Shown: positions 25,950 to 34,385, counted from the first letter of the stretch. The stretch is 52,555 nucleotides of DNA from Methylobacterium sp. Leaf125 (GCF_001423085.1 NZ_LMNU01000011.1:1-52555); one strand, 5' to 3'. Numbers and translations: made by a program. The notes: generated from the letters alone by a model not told the origin.

Positions 25950-26867
25950 TCAGGCCTTGGACGACGGCAGGGTGACCCCGGCCACCTGCGCGTAGAGGCG
26001 AGCCACCGAGGCGTCGTCGTCCCGGCCCATGCCGGAGCCGGATGCCATCAGGAACATCTGCAGCGCGGCGGCTGCGACCGGTACGGGGTACTTTTCCGCC
26101 CGCGCCATGTCCTGCACGATGCCGAGATCCTTGACGAAGATGTCGACCGCGCTTTTCGGGCTGTAATCACCGTCGAGGACATGCGGCATGCGGTTCTCGA
26201 ACATCCAGGAATTGCCGGCCGAGGCCGTGATCACCTCGTAGACCTTGCGGAGGTCCAGGCCCTGCTTCGCGGCAAAGCTCATGGCCTCGCTGGCGGCGGC
26301 GATGTGCACGCCCGCCAGCAACTGGTTGATCATCTTGAAGGCGGCGCCCTGCCCGGCCGCGTCGCCGAGCTCGTAGAGCTTGCCGGCCATGGCCTCGAGG
26401 GCCGGGCGCGCCGCGTCGAAGGCCGCCTTGGTGCCGGAGGCCAGGAAGGTGAGTTCGCCTTCGGCTGCGCGCACGGCGCCCCCGCTCATCGGTGCGTCGA
26501 GGTAGTGTCGGCCGGTCTCCTCCAGACGCGCCGCGAGGCGCCGGGCGACGGCCGGGTCCATGGTGGCGGAAGAGACGAACACCGCGCCCGCCCGCATGGT
26601 TTCGGCGGCGCCGCCGGGCCCGAACAGCACGGCCTCGGTCTGGGCGGCGTTGACCACGACGCAGACCACCACGTCGGCGCCCTCGGCCGCCGCCGCGGGG
26701 TTCGCCGCCGCCCGCCCGCCGGTCGCGGCAAAGCGCGCGACGGCGTCCGCGTTCACGTCGCAGGCCGAAACCTCGAAGCCGGCCTTCAGGAGCGCGCCGG
26801 CCATGCCGGCGCCCATGGAGCCGAGGCCGATGACGGCGGCGCGCAGGGTCTGGGTGTTGCTGCTCAT
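25950..26867 (-). CDS. ltnD: L-threonate dehydrogenase (beta-hydroxyacid dehydrogenase family)
   Basis: 305 residues. An N-terminal Rossmann motif GLGSMGAGMA (residues 14-23), the substrate motif DAPMSGG (124-130) and catalytic Lys178 (FKMINQLLAG) place it in the 3-hydroxyisobutyrate dehydrogenase family; the neighbours make LtnD the best assignment. It oxidises L-threonate to 2-oxo-tetronate. The presence of both ltnD and denD implies growth on both four-carbon acids. The start at 26867 has only a weak AGG upstream. Confidence 0.9.
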   Translation of the reverse strand: MSSNTQTLRAAVIGLGSMGAGMAGALLKAGFEVSACDVNADAVARFAATGGRAAANPAAAAEGADVVVCVVVNAAQTEAVLFGPGGAAETMRAGAVFVSSATMDPAVARRLAARLEETGRHYLDAPMSGGAVRAAEGELTFLASGTKAAFDAARPALEAMAGKLYELGDAAGQGAAFKMINQLLAGVHIAAASEAMSFAAKQGLDLRKVYEVITASAGNSWMFENRMPHVLDGDYSPKSAVDIFVKDLGIVQDMARAEKYPVPVAAAALQMFLMASGSGMGRDDDASVARLYAQVAGVTLPSSKA

Positions 26868-26931
26868 GGGGACCTGTCGGGTATCCTGTCGGGAAAGAAG
26901 CCGGCGGGGCTGAGCCGCCGACGTCGGCGGT

Positions 26932-28248
26932 TCAGCGATTGACCACGTGCTTTGGAGTAACGAACACGCAGACCGCGCCGATCACCAGCATGCCGGCGAG
27001 GGCATACATGCCGGCGGCGGTGCTGCCGGTGGAATCCCGCAGGGCGCCGATGACGTAGGGGCTGGCAAAGCCCGCGAGGTTGCCCACCGAGTTGATCAGC
27101 GCGATGCCGGCGGCCGCCCCGGCGCCGCTGAGGAAAGCGGTGGGCAGGGACCAGAACAGAGGCGCGCAGGTGAGCACGCCGCCGGCGGCCACGGCGAGCG
27201 CCGCGATGGCCACGACGGTGCTGCCCGCACTCGCGGCGACCACGAAGCCCACCGCGCCGCAGAGGGCGGGGACGATGAGGTGCCAGCGCCGCTCGCGCAT
27301 CCGGTCGGAACTGCGGCCGAGCAGGATCATCACGAAGACCGCGAACAGAAACGGGATCGCGCTGACGAGGCCGATGTTCAGGTTGCCCTGGATGCCCGAG
27401 GCCTTGACGATGGTCGGCATCCAGAAGGTCAGGCCGTACTGGCCGGTGACGAAGGCGAAGTAGATCAGGCTCATGAACCAGATCCGGCCGTTGCGGAACA
27501 CAGTGGCGATGGAATGCGGGCTCTGCTCCTTGCCGGCGCCGTCGGCGGCGATGTCGCGCTCGATGACCTGCTGCTCCGCCGGATTGAGCCATTTGGCCTC
27601 GGAGGGACGGTTGTCGAGGTAGAAGAACACCGCGAGGCCCACCAGCACCGCCGGCACCGCCTCGACCACGAACATCCACTGCCAGCCGGACAGGCCGTAG
27701 GCGCCGTTGAAGGCGTCCATGATCCAGCCGGAGAGCGGGTTGCCGAAGATGCCGGAAACGGGAATCGCCGACATGAACACCGCGATCACGCGGGCGCGGC
27801 GATGGGCCGGGAACCAGGTCGTGGTGTAGAGGATCACGCCCGGGTAGAAGCCGGCCTCGGCCAAGCCGAGCAGGAAGCGCATGATGTAGAACGAGGTGGC
27901 CGAGTTCACGAACATGAACCCGGCGGAGATGATGCCCCAGGTGATCATGATGCGGGCGATCCAGACCCGGGCACCGACCCGGTGCAGGATCACGTTCGAG
28001 GGGACCTCGAACAGGAAGTAGCCGATGAAGAACAAGCCGGCGCCGAGGCCGTAGACGGTCTCGCTGAAGCCGAGCTCCTGGGACATCTGCAGCTTGGCAA
28101 AGCCCACGTTGACGCGGTCGAGATAGGCGACCACGTAGCAGAGCATCAGGAACGGCACGAGCCGCCAGAACACTTTGCGATAGGTCTGTTCGACGAAATC
28201 CGCTGCGGGCGCATCGACGCCCCGCGCGGTTGCGGCCTGCACGCTCAT
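26932..28248 (-). CDS. MFS transporter, anion:cation symporter type, probable tetronate uptake
   Basis: 438 residues, twelve membrane helices, of the ACS/phthalate-tartrate branch: VVAYLDRVNVGFAKLQM in helix 1 and its following loop, RFLLGLAEAGFYPGVILYTTTWFPAHRRAR between helices 4 and 5. The start at 28248 has a near-perfect GGAGGAAAC site; the frame extends to 28299 without support. As first gene of the leftward tetronate operon and under the LacI operators, it should import threonate or erythronate; this is inferred from position. Confidence 0.88.
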   Translation of the reverse strand: MSVQAATARGVDAPAADFVEQTYRKVFWRLVPFLMLCYVVAYLDRVNVGFAKLQMSQELGFSETVYGLGAGLFFIGYFLFEVPSNVILHRVGARVWIARIMITWGIISAGFMFVNSATSFYIMRFLLGLAEAGFYPGVILYTTTWFPAHRRARVIAVFMSAIPVSGIFGNPLSGWIMDAFNGAYGLSGWQWMFVVEAVPAVLVGLAVFFYLDNRPSEAKWLNPAEQQVIERDIAADGAGKEQSPHSIATVFRNGRIWFMSLIYFAFVTGQYGLTFWMPTIVKASGIQGNLNIGLVSAIPFLFAVFVMILLGRSSDRMRERRWHLIVPALCGAVGFVVAASAGSTVVAIAALAVAAGGVLTCAPLFWSLPTAFLSGAGAAAGIALINSVGNLAGFASPYVIGALRDSTGSTAAGMYALAGMLVIGAVCVFVTPKHVVNR

Positions 28249-28320
28249 GTTTCCTCCTGCCGGCGCGCTTTGCGCGTCGCCGTTCTGGCGTTGCACCATC
28301 TTATCGCGGCACTACTCGTC

Positions 28321-28367
28321 TTGGCAGCGCTTGCATCTTGCGTAACAGATGTTGGCAGCGCTGCCAA
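28321..28367. promoter_or_regulatory. Paired LacI-type operators between MFS and lacI-family genes
   Basis: A perfect 16-bp palindrome TTGGCAGCGCTGCCAA lies at 28352-28367, with the central CG of LacI-family sites. A second copy at 28321-28336 (TTGGCAGCGCTTGCAT) matches the first eleven bases and then decays. The copies are 31 bp apart, about three helical turns, so the same face of DNA is presented. Confidence 0.78.
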
Positions 28368-28435
28368 TCTGATTGTTGTGCTCGACTAAGCTTGCTATGG
28401 GCTGTGCAGCCCGGGACCAGAGATGAAGGTCGACG

Positions 28436-29464
28436 ATGAACGTCCAGAGGTCCCTGCAGGAGCCCGAGCGCCGACTCGTGACCCTGTCCGATGTGGCCCG
28501 CGAAGCCGGTGTCGGCGAGAGCACGGTCTCGCGCGTCCTGCGCAATCAGGGTTCGTTCTCGAAGGCGACGCAGGATCGGGTCGCGGAGGCGGTGGCCCGC
28601 CTGGGCTACGTCCCGAACCGCCTCGCCGGCATGCTGGCAGGCTCCGGCTCCACGGCGGGGGCCAAGCTCGTGGGCATCGTGATCCCGTCGCTCACCAACA
28701 TCGTGTTTCCGGACCTCCTGCGGGGCGCCACGGCGGTCCTCGACCGCGGCGGCTTCCAGAGCGTGATCGGGGTCTCCGATTACGACCCCGAGCGCGAGGA
28801 GGCGTTGATCGGCGCCCTCCTCTCCTGGCGGCCCGCCGGCCTCATCGTCACCGGTCTGGAGCACACGCCCGGCGCGCTCGCCCGCCTGCGGGCGAGCGGC
28901 ATCCGCATCGTCGAGATGATCGACACCGACGGGGCCGGACTCGACATCGTGGTGGGATTCTCCAACCGGGCGGTGGGCTGCGACAGCGCCCGGCACCTCC
29001 TGGAGCGGGGCTACCGACGCATCGGCTATGTTGGCCACGACATCACGCAGGATCTCCGCGCCGCCAAGCGGCTCGCGGGGTTCTGCGAAACCCTTCAGGA
29101 GGCGGGCTGTCCCCTGGCGGAGCGCGAGATCGCGTCCGGACCGTCTTCGGCCGCGGCCGGGCGGGAAGCCCTGGCGCGGCTGGTCGCCCGCCGGCCCGAC
29201 CTCGACGCGGTCTACTTCTCCAACGACGACATGGCGCTGGGCGGCTACTTCCACTGCCTGACGGACGGGATCGCGGTGCCGGGACGCCTCGCCCTGTTCG
29301 GCTTCAACGCCCTCGACATCGCCGCCGCCCTGCCGCAGCCACTGACCACCATCCGCACGCCGCGCCTGGAGATCGGCGCCGCCGCCGCCGAGCGCCTCGC
29401 CGCCGACGGCCCGGCCGAGACCGTCGACCTCGGCTACGAACTGATCGCGGGCGCCACCGCCTGA
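28436..29464 (+). CDS. LacI-family transcription regulator of the tetronate genes
   Basis: 342 residues. An N-terminal helix-turn-helix (VTLSDVAREAGVGESTVSRVLRN, about residues 15-37) with hinge helix (VPNRLAGMLAG) leads to a periplasmic-binding-protein-like sensor domain (VGIVIPSLTNIVFPDLL; YFSNDDMALGGYFHCL; FGFNALDIAAAL). It is divergent from the MFS-ltnD-otnI-otnK-denD operon and followed by otnC, with a perfect LacI-type palindrome 69 bases before its start. It most likely represses the pathway in the absence of a tetronate intermediate and regulates itself. Confidence 0.9.
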   Translation: MNVQRSLQEPERRLVTLSDVAREAGVGESTVSRVLRNQGSFSKATQDRVAEAVARLGYVPNRLAGMLAGSGSTAGAKLVGIVIPSLTNIVFPDLLRGATAVLDRGGFQSVIGVSDYDPEREEALIGALLSWRPAGLIVTGLEHTPGALARLRASGIRIVEMIDTDGAGLDIVVGFSNRAVGCDSARHLLERGYRRIGYVGHDITQDLRAAKRLAGFCETLQEAGCPLAEREIASGPSSAAAGREALARLVARRPDLDAVYFSNDDMALGGYFHCLTDGIAVPGRLALFGFNALDIAAALPQPLTTIRTPRLEIGAAAAERLAADGPAETVDLGYELIAGATA

Positions 29465-29499
29465 GATCGCCCCGCCCTCCGGTGACCTGAAGGTATCCC

Positions 29500-30177
29500 A
29501 TGAGCGAATCGAAGCTTCGCGAGCAGATCTGCCGGTTCGGCCGCTCGCTGTTCGAGCGCGGCCTGACGCCGGGCTCGTCGGGCAACATCTCCCTGCGTCT
29601 CGACGACGGCGGCTGGCTGGTGACGCCGACCAACGCCTCGCTGGGCTTCCTCGACCCGGCGACGATCACGCGCCTCGACGCCGCCGGCACCCTGGTCTCG
29701 GGCCATGCACCGACGAAGGAGATCCCACTGCACGCGGCGCTCTACGACAGCCGAACGGAGGCCCGCGCCATCGTCCACCTGCACTCGACCCACGCGGTGG
29801 CGGTGTCGATGCTGCCCGAGATCGACCCGAAGGCGGTGCTGCCGCCGCTGACGCCCTATTACCTGATGCGGGCCGGGGCCACGGCCCTGGTGCCGTACTA
29901 TCGCCCCGGTGATCCGGCAGTGGCGGATGCGATCCGGGGTCTGGCCGGTCGCTACGCCTCGGTTCTGCTGGCCAATCACGGCCCGGTGGTGGCCGGCACC
30001 ACCCTGGAAAATGCCGTCTTCGCCACCGAGGAGCTGGAAGAGACGGCCAAGCTCTACCTCCTCCTGCGCAACCTCAACCCGCGCCATCTCAGCCCGGGGC
30101 AGGTGCAGGATCTCGTCAGCCATTTCGGCCTGAGCTTGCCGGAGCCTGACGGCCACGATCACGACCACGGGCATTGA
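29500..30177 (+). CDS. otnC: 3-oxo-tetronate 4-phosphate decarboxylase (class II aldolase fold)
   Basis: 225 residues. Class II aldolase/adducin signs: GLTPGSSGNISLRL, the acidic residue in PTKEIPLHAALY and metal histidines in VHLHSTHAVAVS, then LLANHGPVVAGTTLENAVFATEELEETAKL. It decarboxylates 3-oxo-tetronate 4-phosphate to dihydroxyacetone phosphate, the last step of the pathway. It is placed 35 bases after the lacI gene rather than in the leftward operon. The C-terminus ends in GHDHDHGH, a His/Asp-rich tail outside the fold that may bind metal. Confidence 0.92.
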   Translation: MSESKLREQICRFGRSLFERGLTPGSSGNISLRLDDGGWLVTPTNASLGFLDPATITRLDAAGTLVSGHAPTKEIPLHAALYDSRTEARAIVHLHSTHAVAVSMLPEIDPKAVLPPLTPYYLMRAGATALVPYYRPGDPAVADAIRGLAGRYASVLLANHGPVVAGTTLENAVFATEELEETAKLYLLLRNLNPRHLSPGQVQDLVSHFGLSLPEPDGHDHDHGH

Positions 30178-30220
30178 ACGGCGCGCAGAAAAACTCCTGC
30201 GCGGCTGAGACCCTTTTCGC

Positions 30221-30260
30221 GCCGCCACCGCGATCGGCGCCGTGGGCAGAGTTGCGGTGA
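30221..30260. repeat. Decayed duplicate of the uvdE 3' end
   Basis: These 40 bases match 30284-30323, the last codons of the leftward uvdE gene, at 35 of 40 positions. Read leftward the copy gives ATLPTAPIAVAA against ATLPTAQIEVAA in UvdE. It lies 20 bases beyond the UvdE stop. Confidence 0.75.
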
Positions 30261-30279
30261 CCACGCGAGGGCCTTCTTG

Positions 30280-31389
30280 TCAGGCCGCCACCTCGATCTG
30301 CGCCGTTGGCAGGGTTGCGGCGATCTCGGCGGCGATGCCGGCCGAGGCGATGTTCTTGGATTTGGCCTCGATCTCGAAATCCGCCCAGGTCATGTGACGG
30401 GCCACCAGGGCGTTCACGGCCCGGTTCCACATCATGTCCGAATGGGCCGCGAGATCGCGCCAGTTGTGACCCGCCTCGGTCAGGGCGGCGAAGTCCGGCA
30501 GGGCGTCGGCGGCGTGCCCTTCCAGCAGGCCCTCGCGTGAGACGCTGATATGGGCCACGGGGCGCACGCCCCGCCAGGACTCGCGCACCCGCGCGACACG
30601 GGGATCGTCGGGCTCGATATACGCGCCCCGGCTCTCGACCCAGTGGTGGTGCAGGTCGAGCACCACCGGCACGACGTCGGCGAGGCCGAGCACCGTGTCG
30701 AGGCCGAAGAAGTTCTCATCGTTCTCCACGGTCAAGAGATCGCGGGCGGTCTGGGAGAGCTTCGGCAGGCTCGCGCGAAACCCTTCGATGCCGGGGTCGC
30801 GGGCACCGACATGGATGTTGATGTGAGCCCCGTGCGGGTGCCAACCCTGGCCATAGCCGAGCATCGCCATGAGCTCGGCGTGGTGCTCCAGCTCCTCGAT
30901 GCCGTTGCGCTGGGCTGCCGGGTTCTGCGAGGCGATGACGCAGAACGGGCCGGGATGGAAGCTCAGGCGCACCGCCCCGGCCCGGGCGATCCCGCCGATC
31001 CGGGCGAGGCCGTCCTCGACGAGGCGGCGCATCTCGGGCTCGGCGTAGATGTCCTGCGCCACCGCATGGGTGTAGCCGGGCAGGACGTTGCTGGCGATCC
31101 GCAGCAGGCGCTCGATCACGGGGCGGGCGGCGACCCAGGTCACCTGGCGCTCCAGGGCGCCGAGGTTGTGGCGCACGAGGCCTTCGAGCTTGTCCCGACG
31201 CGCGGCGGGCGCGAGGCTCTTCAGGTGCGCCATGGTGGCGTGGGTGAGGTTCATCTGCAGGGTCGCCTCGCGGGCGGCCTTCAGGGTCTTGAAGGGCTCG
31301 GAGGGCGGTTCGAGGATGAACTTGCAGCAGAAGCCGAGGCGGGGTGCGGAATCGGTCGGGGCTGGATCGGTCGAAGTGGGATGCGTCAT
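30280..31389 (-). CDS. uvsE: UV damage endonuclease UvdE/UvsE
   Basis: 369 residues, a TIM-barrel metal-dependent nuclease that nicks 5' to UV photoproducts. Family signs are RLGFCCKFI near residue 18, NLGALERQV, RLSFHPGPFCVIASQN with a metal His, HGAHINIHVG, VENDENFF, VPVVLDLHHHWVES, VRPVAHISVSRE and AHSDMMWNRAV. It is longer than the typical family length by a C-terminal extension of about 40 residues. The N-terminus has a short TDPAPTDSAP duplication. It stands alone, convergent with otnC. Confidence 0.92.
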   Translation of the reverse strand: MTHPTSTDPAPTDSAPRLGFCCKFILEPPSEPFKTLKAAREATLQMNLTHATMAHLKSLAPAARRDKLEGLVRHNLGALERQVTWVAARPVIERLLRIASNVLPGYTHAVAQDIYAEPEMRRLVEDGLARIGGIARAGAVRLSFHPGPFCVIASQNPAAQRNGIEELEHHAELMAMLGYGQGWHPHGAHINIHVGARDPGIEGFRASLPKLSQTARDLLTVENDENFFGLDTVLGLADVVPVVLDLHHHWVESRGAYIEPDDPRVARVRESWRGVRPVAHISVSREGLLEGHAADALPDFAALTEAGHNWRDLAAHSDMMWNRAVNALVARHMTWADFEIEAKSKNIASAGIAAEIAATLPTAQIEVAA

Positions 31390-31494
31390 GGGGCGATAAC
31401 GCGGTGGAGCGGCATTGGTGCACGGCCGGAACCAGGGACCGGATGCGGTGCGTTGCCCCCGCGCCGACGGCCCCCGTCAGCGCCGGAGTGTTCC

Positions 31495-31899
31495 ATGGAC
31501 GCCAAGCTCGCAGAGGCCAAGCTGACAGAGGCCAAGCTCGCGGATCAGGTCCGGCGCGCGGCCGACGTCGCCCGTCGCCTGACCCTGGCCTATCCCCGGG
31601 GATCGCGCCGCGACGACTTCCCCTTCGCCGTGGTGGCGGCCTTCGACACGGAGATCCGGGGCCGCGTCGAGCGCGACCGCCGGATTGAGGACGAGCGCGA
31701 CCGGGTGCTCATCGCCGCCGTCAACTTCGCCGAGACGCCGGCCGACGACGAGCCCGAGGCCGTGGAGCCGGCGCGACGCGCCCTCATCGCGGCCATCGAC
31801 TATCTCCAGGAGGCAACCCTGCGCTTCGGAATCGTCAACCGCGAGGGGGCGCGCCTCGGCTACGGCGAGGCCGGCCAGCGGGTGACGACCCTGGCCTGA
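31495..31899 (+). CDS. Small hypothetical protein with N-terminal 5-residue repeats
   Basis: 134 residues, charged and mostly helical, no recognised domain. It starts MDAKLAEAKLTEAKLADQVR: three AKLxE units encoded by a 15-bp tandem repeat. The rest (RRLTLAYPRGSRRDDFPFAVVAAFDTEIRGRVERDRRIEDERDRVL) is well-formed coding sequence. ATG 31495 follows CGGAG. It is divergent from uvsE; the 105-bp gap could hold a shared promoter. Confidence 0.65.
   Translation: MDAKLAEAKLTEAKLADQVRRAADVARRLTLAYPRGSRRDDFPFAVVAAFDTEIRGRVERDRRIEDERDRVLIAAVNFAETPADDEPEAVEPARRALIAAIDYLQEATLRFGIVNREGARLGYGEAGQRVTTLA
31501..31545. repeat. 15-bp tandem repeat, 3 units, at the start of a small gene
   Basis: GCCAAGCTCGCAGAG (31501-31515), GCCAAGCTGACAGAG (31516-31530), GCCAAGCTCGCGGAT (31531-31545). 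Exact 5-codon period, in frame, near-identical units. Confidence 0.9.
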
Positions 31900-32015
31900 C
31901 GGGCGCTTCGCCGAATTTGTGAGGCCCGCCCTGCGACCGCGGACCCGGCCCGCGCGTTACCCGCACCCGCCGGCGCGATTTCGGCGGTTCGTCCTATCAG
32001 CGTGGTTTCCTCCCG

Positions 32016-32147
32016 ATGCGTCGCCTGTTCCCCGTCTTCATCGCCGCCGTCGCTCTCCTGGCGGGGGTGATCCTGTTCACCTTCGTCAAGCACGGCGACA
32101 CCGCCCACACCCAGCCTGTGCCGGAAGCCGGCGCGAGCGCACGCTGA
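32016..32147 (+). CDS. 43-residue single-helix membrane protein
   Basis: Starts MRRLFPVFIAAVALLAGVIL, a basic start followed by one membrane helix, then a polar tail KHGDTAHTQPVPEAGASAR. Its TGA overlaps the next ATG as TGATG at 32145-32149, which argues that both short frames are real. No function known. Confidence 0.55.
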   Translation: MRRLFPVFIAAVALLAGVILFTFVKHGDTAHTQPVPEAGASAR

Positions 32148-32359
32148 TGCCGCGCTGGTTGCCCCTGGCGAGTGCCGCCCTCCTGGCCATCCTGGTGGTG
32201 ATCGGCCTCGGGTTCTGGAAGTACGACCGCCTGCAGGAGGCGCGCATCGAGAATGGCGGACGTCCGGCCATTCCCGCCTGCGCGCCCGACCGCGTTGGCG
32301 AGACCGGGCTGGCCGCCAACTGCCCCGGCACCGCCTTCCCGCCTGCCAAGGCCCCCTGA
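32147..32359 (+). CDS. 70-residue single-helix membrane protein
   Basis: Starts MPRWLPLASAALLAILVVIGLGF, one membrane helix with a basic start, then KYDRLQEARIENGG and a segment with two cysteines (PACAPDRVGETGLAANCPG), suggesting a disulfide if the tail is periplasmic. It is coupled by TGATG to the 43-residue frame upstream. Function unknown. Confidence 0.6.
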   Translation: MPRWLPLASAALLAILVVIGLGFWKYDRLQEARIENGGRPAIPACAPDRVGETGLAANCPGTAFPPAKAP

Positions 32360-32428
32360 GGGTCGAGCCACCCTGAGGAACCGGACGCGGAGTCCGAGGC
32401 CCAGAGCGCACGAACGGAGGCTGGACGG

Positions 32429-33622
32429 ATGCGCGGTCCCCCTGCCTGGTCCGGGCGCGGCTCCTTTGCGGCCTTCGTCTTCCTGCAGGGCTGCCTCTAC
32501 GCCGCCTACGGGATGGTCTCGCCCTTCCTCCCGAGCTTCCTCGACGCGCGCGGGCTCGACGCCTCCGAGATCGGGATCGTTCTCGCCGCCGGAACGCTGA
32601 TGCGGCTCGTGGCCGGACCGGTGGCGGGGCGGATCGCGGATCGCCTCGACGCCACCCGGGCTGTCCTGGCCGCCGGAGCCGCCGCTGCCGGGCTCCTCGC
32701 CTTCGCCACCCTCCTGGGGCACGGTTTTCCCGCGCTCCTCGTCCTGGGCCTGGCGCAGGCCGTCGCCCTCGCAGCCCTCGCGCCCCTGGCCGACGCCCTC
32801 ACCCTCGCGGCGATGGAGCGGGAGAAGACCTTCGCGTATGGCTGGGTCCGGGGCGCTGGTTCGGCCGCCTTCATCCTGGCGACCCTGGTATCCGGTCAGG
32901 CGGTCGCCTGGGCCGGATTGCCCAGCATCCTGGTGTCGAGCGGCCTGCTGTTCCTGCTCACCGCCCTCGCCGTCCGCCGGGTGCCCGCGACCCCACGGAT
33001 CGGGCACCCGAGTTCGCCGCTTCCGGAGGCGCCCACCCGCAACACCCTGCGTGACCTGCTCGCGGTTCCACTCTTCCGGCGGGTGCTCCTGGTGGCGGCC
33101 CTCGTCATCGGCAGCCACGCCCTGCACGAGGCCTTCGCGGTGATCCGCTGGCGCGCGGAGGGCCTCGGCCCCGGCACCGTCAGCCTGCTCTGGTCCCTGG
33201 CCGTGCTCTCGGAGGTCGTGGTGTTCGTCCTGTGCGGCTCCTGGCTGCTGGAGCGCCTGGGCACCGCCGGGGCTGCGATGCTGGCGGCCGGTGCCGGGAT
33301 CCTACGCTGGGCGATCATGGCGACGACGGTGGCGGTGCCGATGCTGGCGATCGGCCAGGCGCTGCACGGCTTCACCTTCGCGCTGCTGCATCTGGCCAAT
33401 ATGCGCCTCCTGGCCGACCTCGTGCCCGCCCGCGGCGGCGCCACTGCGCAGACCCTCTACGCGACTCTCGGCCTCGGGCTCGCCAACACCGTCCTGACCG
33501 GCCTGTCCGGGTGGCTCTACGGGCGGTTCGGGGCGGATGCGTTCTGGAGCATGGCGGCGCTCTGTGCCGGGGCGCTGCCCCTGGCGGCCAGCCTCCGGCG
33601 CCCTGCCCCGCCGGCCGCCTGA
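32429..33622 (+). CDS. MFS transporter (MFS_1-like, HcaT/LacY-related branch)
   Basis: 397 residues with twelve membrane helices. Landmarks: GCLYAAYGMVSPFLPSFLDARGLDASEIGIVLAAGTLMRL at helices 1-2, AGRIADRLDATR in the 2-3 loop, and FGADAFWSMAALCA near the end. The N-terminal architecture resembles the 3-phenylpropionate transporter-like MFS group; the substrate cannot be read from sequence. It lies 70 bases after the small membrane protein pair and has a CGGAGG site before ATG 32429. The TetR gene is convergent. Confidence 0.82.
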   Translation: MRGPPAWSGRGSFAAFVFLQGCLYAAYGMVSPFLPSFLDARGLDASEIGIVLAAGTLMRLVAGPVAGRIADRLDATRAVLAAGAAAAGLLAFATLLGHGFPALLVLGLAQAVALAALAPLADALTLAAMEREKTFAYGWVRGAGSAAFILATLVSGQAVAWAGLPSILVSSGLLFLLTALAVRRVPATPRIGHPSSPLPEAPTRNTLRDLLAVPLFRRVLLVAALVIGSHALHEAFAVIRWRAEGLGPGTVSLLWSLAVLSEVVVFVLCGSWLLERLGTAGAAMLAAGAGILRWAIMATTVAVPMLAIGQALHGFTFALLHLANMRLLADLVPARGGATAQTLYATLGLGLANTVLTGLSGWLYGRFGADAFWSMAALCAGALPLAASLRRPAPPAA

Positions 33623-33629
33623 CCGCGGA

Positions 33630-34265
33630 TCAGGGCCGGCACGCCCGCAGGAAGAAATCGAGCGAGCGCTTCAGCGTCGCGCGCTTGACGTGGGTCATAC
33701 CAGGCCGCTCCAGGCCCAGCTCCGTCCGGTCGACGAATCCCCGGATGGTCAGGCCCAGGAAGGCATCGGCCGCGTGCCGGACATCGTCCACCGCGATCGC
33801 ACCGGAGCGCACGCCGTCCTCCAGGCAGCGCTCCACCAGGGGCACCACCCGCGCCAGTCCGAAATCGTGCAGGGCCCGGGCGAATTCCGGGAAGCGTCCG
33901 GCCTCGGCCACCATCACCCGCCGGAACGCGATGCAGTCCGGCGTGACCACGGTCTCGAGGATCGCCAGGGCGATGCGGTGGAGGCGCTCCTCCACCGATC
34001 CGGCTTCCGCCGCCACCTTCTCGATGGAGGGCACGTTCTCCTCGATGAAGCGCACGCACACGGCTTCGAAGAGATCGACCTTCGAGGCGAAGCGCGCGTA
34101 GATCGTCTTCTTCGAGAGGCCGGCCGAGCCCGCGATGGCGTCGATGCTCGCCGCCTCGAAGCCCTCGGTGAGGAATACGACCCGGGCGGCGTCGAGGACG
34201 CGCAGCAGCACGTCGCCCTCGGTCCCGCGCGGCGGGCGACCGAGGCGCCGGGATGGCGACGGCAT
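33630..34265 (-). CDS. TetR-family transcription regulator
   Basis: 211 residues. The N-terminal helix-turn-helix is typical (RVLDAARVVFLTEGFEAASIDAIAGSAGLSKKTIYARFASKVDLFEAV), followed by an all-helical ligand domain with the AefR-like end (DDVRHAADAFLGLTIRGFVDRTELG). ATG 34265 has AGAGGGA upstream; a GTG at 34283 extends the frame by six residues. The ligand is unknown. The neighbouring MFS carrier or gcdH (120 bases away, same strand) are possible targets. Confidence 0.88.
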   Translation of the reverse strand: MPSPSRRLGRPPRGTEGDVLLRVLDAARVVFLTEGFEAASIDAIAGSAGLSKKTIYARFASKVDLFEAVCVRFIEENVPSIEKVAAEAGSVEERLHRIALAILETVVTPDCIAFRRVMVAEAGRFPEFARALHDFGLARVVPLVERCLEDGVRSGAIAVDDVRHAADAFLGLTIRGFVDRTELGLERPGMTHVKRATLKRSLDFFLRACRP

Positions 34266-34385
34266 CACGTCCCTCTGAGCCACGGCGCGGTATCCTCTCC
34301 CCGGGAAACGATGCCAGTCCTTTCCGAGGAAGACCAGGGACGCGGCATGATGCGGATGTGGACCCGCCGCGTCCCGACGGCTCCG

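Noticed and set aside
31352..31381. Further 15-bp repeat at the uvdE 5' end
   Set aside because: Two units share only 11 of 15 positions (TCGGTCGGGGCTGGA, TCGGTCGAAGTGGGA). Too diverged to list with the clear cases, though the TDPAPTDSAP protein pattern is suggestive.
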